This document shows positions 62,074 to 64,000 of a DNA stretch of 64,000 nucleotides, in pieces (the first letter of the stretch is position 1; every line of letters starts with the position of its first letter). The stretch is taken from contig OX031071.1 in NCBI GenBank assembly GCA_943736015.1, positions 40,178,619-40,242,618 of the forward strand, read 5' to 3'. Origin of the DNA: Tridacna crocea (taxonomy: Eukaryota; Mollusca; Bivalvia; Cardiida; Cardiidae). The translations under genes were made by a program, and so were the position numbers. Under the pieces are notes generated by a model. That model ran no database searches, had not been told where the DNA came from, and saw nothing but the letters and a program-made list of their open reading frames with translations.

Positions 62074-62237
62074 GTATTTTGATGTTCCTTAATCTACCTC
62101 GGATAATGTTCGGACACCTTCAAAGTCGGATGTTTCCAGCATACTTCGGAACGACTCTTCTTCTATCGTCAATTACTCTCGTGACGTTTACGATACGTCA
62201 TCCTTATTCAACATGGACGGCAGTTGAACAAAAACAG
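62074..62237 (+). CDS. TMEM205: TMEM205-like, exon 2
   Basis: Acceptor TTCTTTCAG at 62065-62073 and donor GTATTT at 62238. The exon carries 2 bases plus 54 codons. It gives FLNLPRIMFGHLQSRMFPAY, the family signature (LPRxxFGxxQSKLFPxYF in relatives), then a hydrophobic helix and a segment RHPYSTWTAVEQKQ. It joins exon 1 as G-ILMFLNLPR without a frame break and ends in phase 0. The exon is too short and lacks an ATG start, so simple ORF listing misses it. Confidence 0.85.
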
Positions 62238-62293
62238 GTATTTTTTTAACGAACATAAAAGTTGGCAATAAATGAATGGCTGAAATACAAACT

Positions 62294-62385
62294 ACATCTG
62301 GCGGGAATCGAACCCATGCGGTCACTTAGCCTCGTTTTTTGAGGTTTTAAAGACCAATACCGTAACCACTAAACCAAAGAGATGT
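62294..62385 (-). repeat. tRNA-like sequence in TMEM205-like intron 2
   Basis: Minus strand ACATCTCTTTGGTTTAGTGG (A box) ... GGGTTCGATTCCCGCC (B box) ... AGATGT pairs with the 5' end as an acceptor stem. GGT-CTTTAAA-ACC forms an anticodon-like arm with TTA at the anticodon position, and CCTC/GAGG could be a long variable arm. It may be a tRNA pseudogene or the head of a tRNA-derived SINE; a functional tRNA is unlikely. Confidence 0.55.
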
Positions 62386-62880
62386 CTCCCTAAAGCAGCT
62401 GTTAAGTAATGTTTTTAAATCGGGACGAAGCCTTGCATAAAGGATTGGTCTCACGTAACACTGTCAGTATATTCTTATCAGTTAAACTTGTGTTCATTTA
62501 GTTCATTTCTTGTTTAACAACAACAACAATAACGACATCTTCTTTTTTACTTGCTCATATTCTCTGAACTTTCAACAACTTTACTCAAAGGAAGACTTTC
62601 ACACAAAATCAGTTTAACTGACTTTTTTCCCTAAAAATCACCAAAAAGATATTTGAAATATTAATGATTAACCTTGTATTCATTTGTTGATGATTGCTTC
62701 CTTTTTTTTTTTTGAGGGGGGAAGGGGCTGGATGTGCCAGCTTGTTTCACACATTGTTTAAATGATGAACAAAACACTTGCACAAATAATGATAGCTTTT
62801 ATAGGACCATCATCTGAATCAACCTGTTAGTTAGCAGTAGAACACTTTTCTTATCTGATAGCTACATCTATATAGAGGAT
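62386..62880. other. Intron 2 sequence, no recognised feature
   Basis: T-rich tract at 62702-62714. No repeat match within the window. Confidence 0.3.
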
Positions 62881-63032
62881 AATCAACTCGTTATTTTTGA
62901 TATGAAAAATATCTCACGAAGATGCGTTGTTAGGCGTTGAAAAAACGAGTGCGCAGCACGAGTTTTTTTAACGCCTTACGACGCTTCCGAGTGAGATTTT
63001 TTTTTCATATCAAAAATAACCAGTTGATTATT
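62881..63032. repeat. ~150-bp hairpin in TMEM205-like intron 2
   Basis: AATCAACTCGTTATTTTTGA-TATGAAAAATATCTCAC pairs with GTGAGATTTTTTTTTCATA-TCAAAAATAACCAGTTGATT. Inner arms GCGTTGTTAGGCGTTGAAAA / TTTTTTTAACGCCTTACGAC pair around GAGTGCGCAGCAC. Confidence 0.8.
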
Positions 63033-63479
63033 CTATTTATTATATACCTTATTAACATTATTATTTTTAATTTTTCGTTTGAAAGTCGAAAAAAAAAATG
63101 CAGTAAAAAAAAAAGTAGTTCCTAAATTACGGCAGGAAGTGAGTGAAAGTTGATATCGTCACTAGTGATGATATCAAAATTTATTACTCTGGGAAATTCC
63201 AGGATTTCACTGCTAGGTACATGTATATAATAAACATTTCTATTCTATTTACGACGAAAAATATCGATTACATTCATCCGAGTTGTAACTATGATTTTCC
63301 TCTTTCTTTTTTTATTACCACTCTTTTTATTCTTTTGTTCATTTTTACTCTTTTTTTCTATGTTAGTGAAGAATGAACCTACAGCCAGATATATTTAAAT
63401 TGTATGAATACGTTCCGGCTACAAAAGTTGGTCATTTGCAAACTATGATGATGCTTTCAAAGTCGTCTTCTGGGAAATT
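63033..63479. other. Intron 2 sequence, no recognised feature
   Basis: AT-rich. The palindrome GATATCGTCACTAGTGATGATATC at 63153-63176 is notable but small. Confidence 0.35.
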
Positions 63480-63683
63480 GTTTGACCCTTTACCGAAGGA
63501 CAAAATTTCAGGATGGCATTTTTAGACGAAAATAAAACATAGCTCAGTTGACAACCTGTTTTGAATACCGTTTTTGAAAAGAGGTAAATATTGTTCCAGC
63601 ATTCTTTTTATTTCACATAATGCTTCCAAAAGTATTCTTTTTCAGGGTCGACAAATACGGTACCAGGACTGTTTGTTTAACCT
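63480..63683 (+). mobile_element. PB-A MITE, strongly degenerate, intron 2
   Basis: TTTGACCCTTTACCGAAGGA, CAAAATTTCAGGATGGC and right end GGACTGTTTGTTTAACC. The hairpin has been lost. Confidence 0.6.
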
Positions 63684-63892
63684 TTACCACACAATCCCGA
63701 CTTTTAAGGACCCTGAGAAAGAAGCCGTCTTAAAATATTTTGGGAAAAGGAGAAAATGCTGGTAACTTTCTCGTTTTCCCACAATGTCTTCTTCACTCAT
63801 CATAAGAAATTCCAAATTTTCAGTCACTGTTATTTTGTTGTGTGCTTTCAATTCTGACCTGTCTAAAAATTTTGTTGGTTGGTAAAGACTAA
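63680..63892 (-). mobile_element. PB-A MITE with loop deletion, intron 2
   Basis: TTTAACCTTTACCACACAAT...TTGGTTGGTAAAGACTAA. The hairpin GGGAAAAGGAGAAAATGCTG-GTAACTTTCTCGTTTTCCC lacks most of the second loop half. Confidence 0.75.
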
Positions 63893-63941
63893 AGGAATAA
63901 ATCACTCATTTTATAAACATCTTTTTTATCTTTATCCACAG

Positions 63942-64000
63942 GGTATGTTGCTGATCATCTGTGTAGTATCAACTTTTACCAATGCCAGTATATTAGTCCC
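63942..64000 (+). CDS. TMEM205: TMEM205-like, exon 3 (partial at window end)
   Basis: Acceptor TTTATCCACAG at 63931-63941, then a phase 0 join: GMLLIICVVSTFTNASILV and two further bases at the window end. The hydrophobic helix followed by NASILVP matches the position of the third conserved segment of TMEM205 proteins (family relatives have N-A-x-x-L-x-P here). The gene continues beyond 64000; the remaining C-terminal part is outside. Confidence 0.8.

Noticed and set aside
1..64000. Hairpins as rho-independent terminators
   Set aside because: The many stem-loops are dispersed repeat copies in an animal genome, not linked to gene ends.
1..64000. Autonomous transposon or retroviral-like genes
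   Set aside because: I looked for DDE/D, reverse transcriptase and integrase motifs in the listed frames and in the sequence around the larger elements and found none. A heavily decayed copy could be missed by eye.

Overview
The window is eukaryotic, most likely from a bivalve mollusc. The evidence is two animal-type genes (a single-exon rhodopsin-family peptide receptor and a TMEM205-like gene split by introns), an AT-rich background, and dense short interspersed repeats of kinds usual in bivalve genomes. The species assignment is inference. Nothing looks bacterial, and I found no transposase, integrase or reverse-transcriptase reading frame.

Only two protein-coding loci are well supported. 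(1) At 24768-26036 (+) lies an intronless class A GPCR of 422 residues, closest by motif to FMRFamide-type neuropeptide receptors. (2) At 59963 to beyond 64000 (+) lies the 5' part of a TMEM205-like gene. Three exons (59963-60074, 62074-62237, 63942-end) join in frame with canonical splice sites, and the gene runs off the window. Weaker candidates are a 147-codon ORF at 48266-48709 and a 46-codon exon-like fragment at 35925-36065 inside a GC-rich transposon.

The rest is a mosaic of non-autonomous mobile elements and tandem repeats. The dominant family is 220-240 bp long. It starts TTAA-CNCTTTACC, ends GGTAAWGGG-TTAA, and carries a near-perfect ~65-bp central hairpin. I call it PB-A because its TTAA target and CCC/GGG ends are like piggyBac elements. 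A sister family with the same plan but different arms is called PB-B. About 35 PB-A copies and 7 PB-B copies are present, whole or partial. Several sit inside other repeats whose uninterrupted versions are also in the window, so the TTAA target duplication can be read directly. Other families are labelled M (ends GGTAAGACCTGTGTAATG), N (relatives of M), R (AAAGGTGG ends), V (GTATTCACCAACC ends), W, X, hairpin families P and Q, a double-hairpin family DH, and two tRNA-derived SINE families (S1, S2).

Layout. 1-10 kb: W, M, N, R, PB-A and PB-B copies and simple repeats. 10-18.5 kb: SINE S2 copies split by PB-A, a 0.42-kb tandem duplication, and 53-bp, 20-bp and 107-bp arrays. 18.5-24.6 kb: X, P and M copies and a TIR element. 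24.6-26 kb: GPCR with a large hairpin just upstream. 26.7-30.4 kb: a 3.6-kb element with 1.2-kb inverted arms around a ~160-bp tandem array. 33-37 kb: a TIR element, a pyrimidine tract and a GC-rich TIR element. 37-45 kb: nested M/N/PB-B, including three head-to-tail PB-B copies sharing single TTAAs. 46.5-48.2 kb: a 37-bp minisatellite interrupted by PB-A. 49-59 kb: mixed PB-A, DH, R and S1 insertions. 60-64 kb: the TMEM205-like gene with PB-A, W, tRNA-like and hairpin insertions in its introns.
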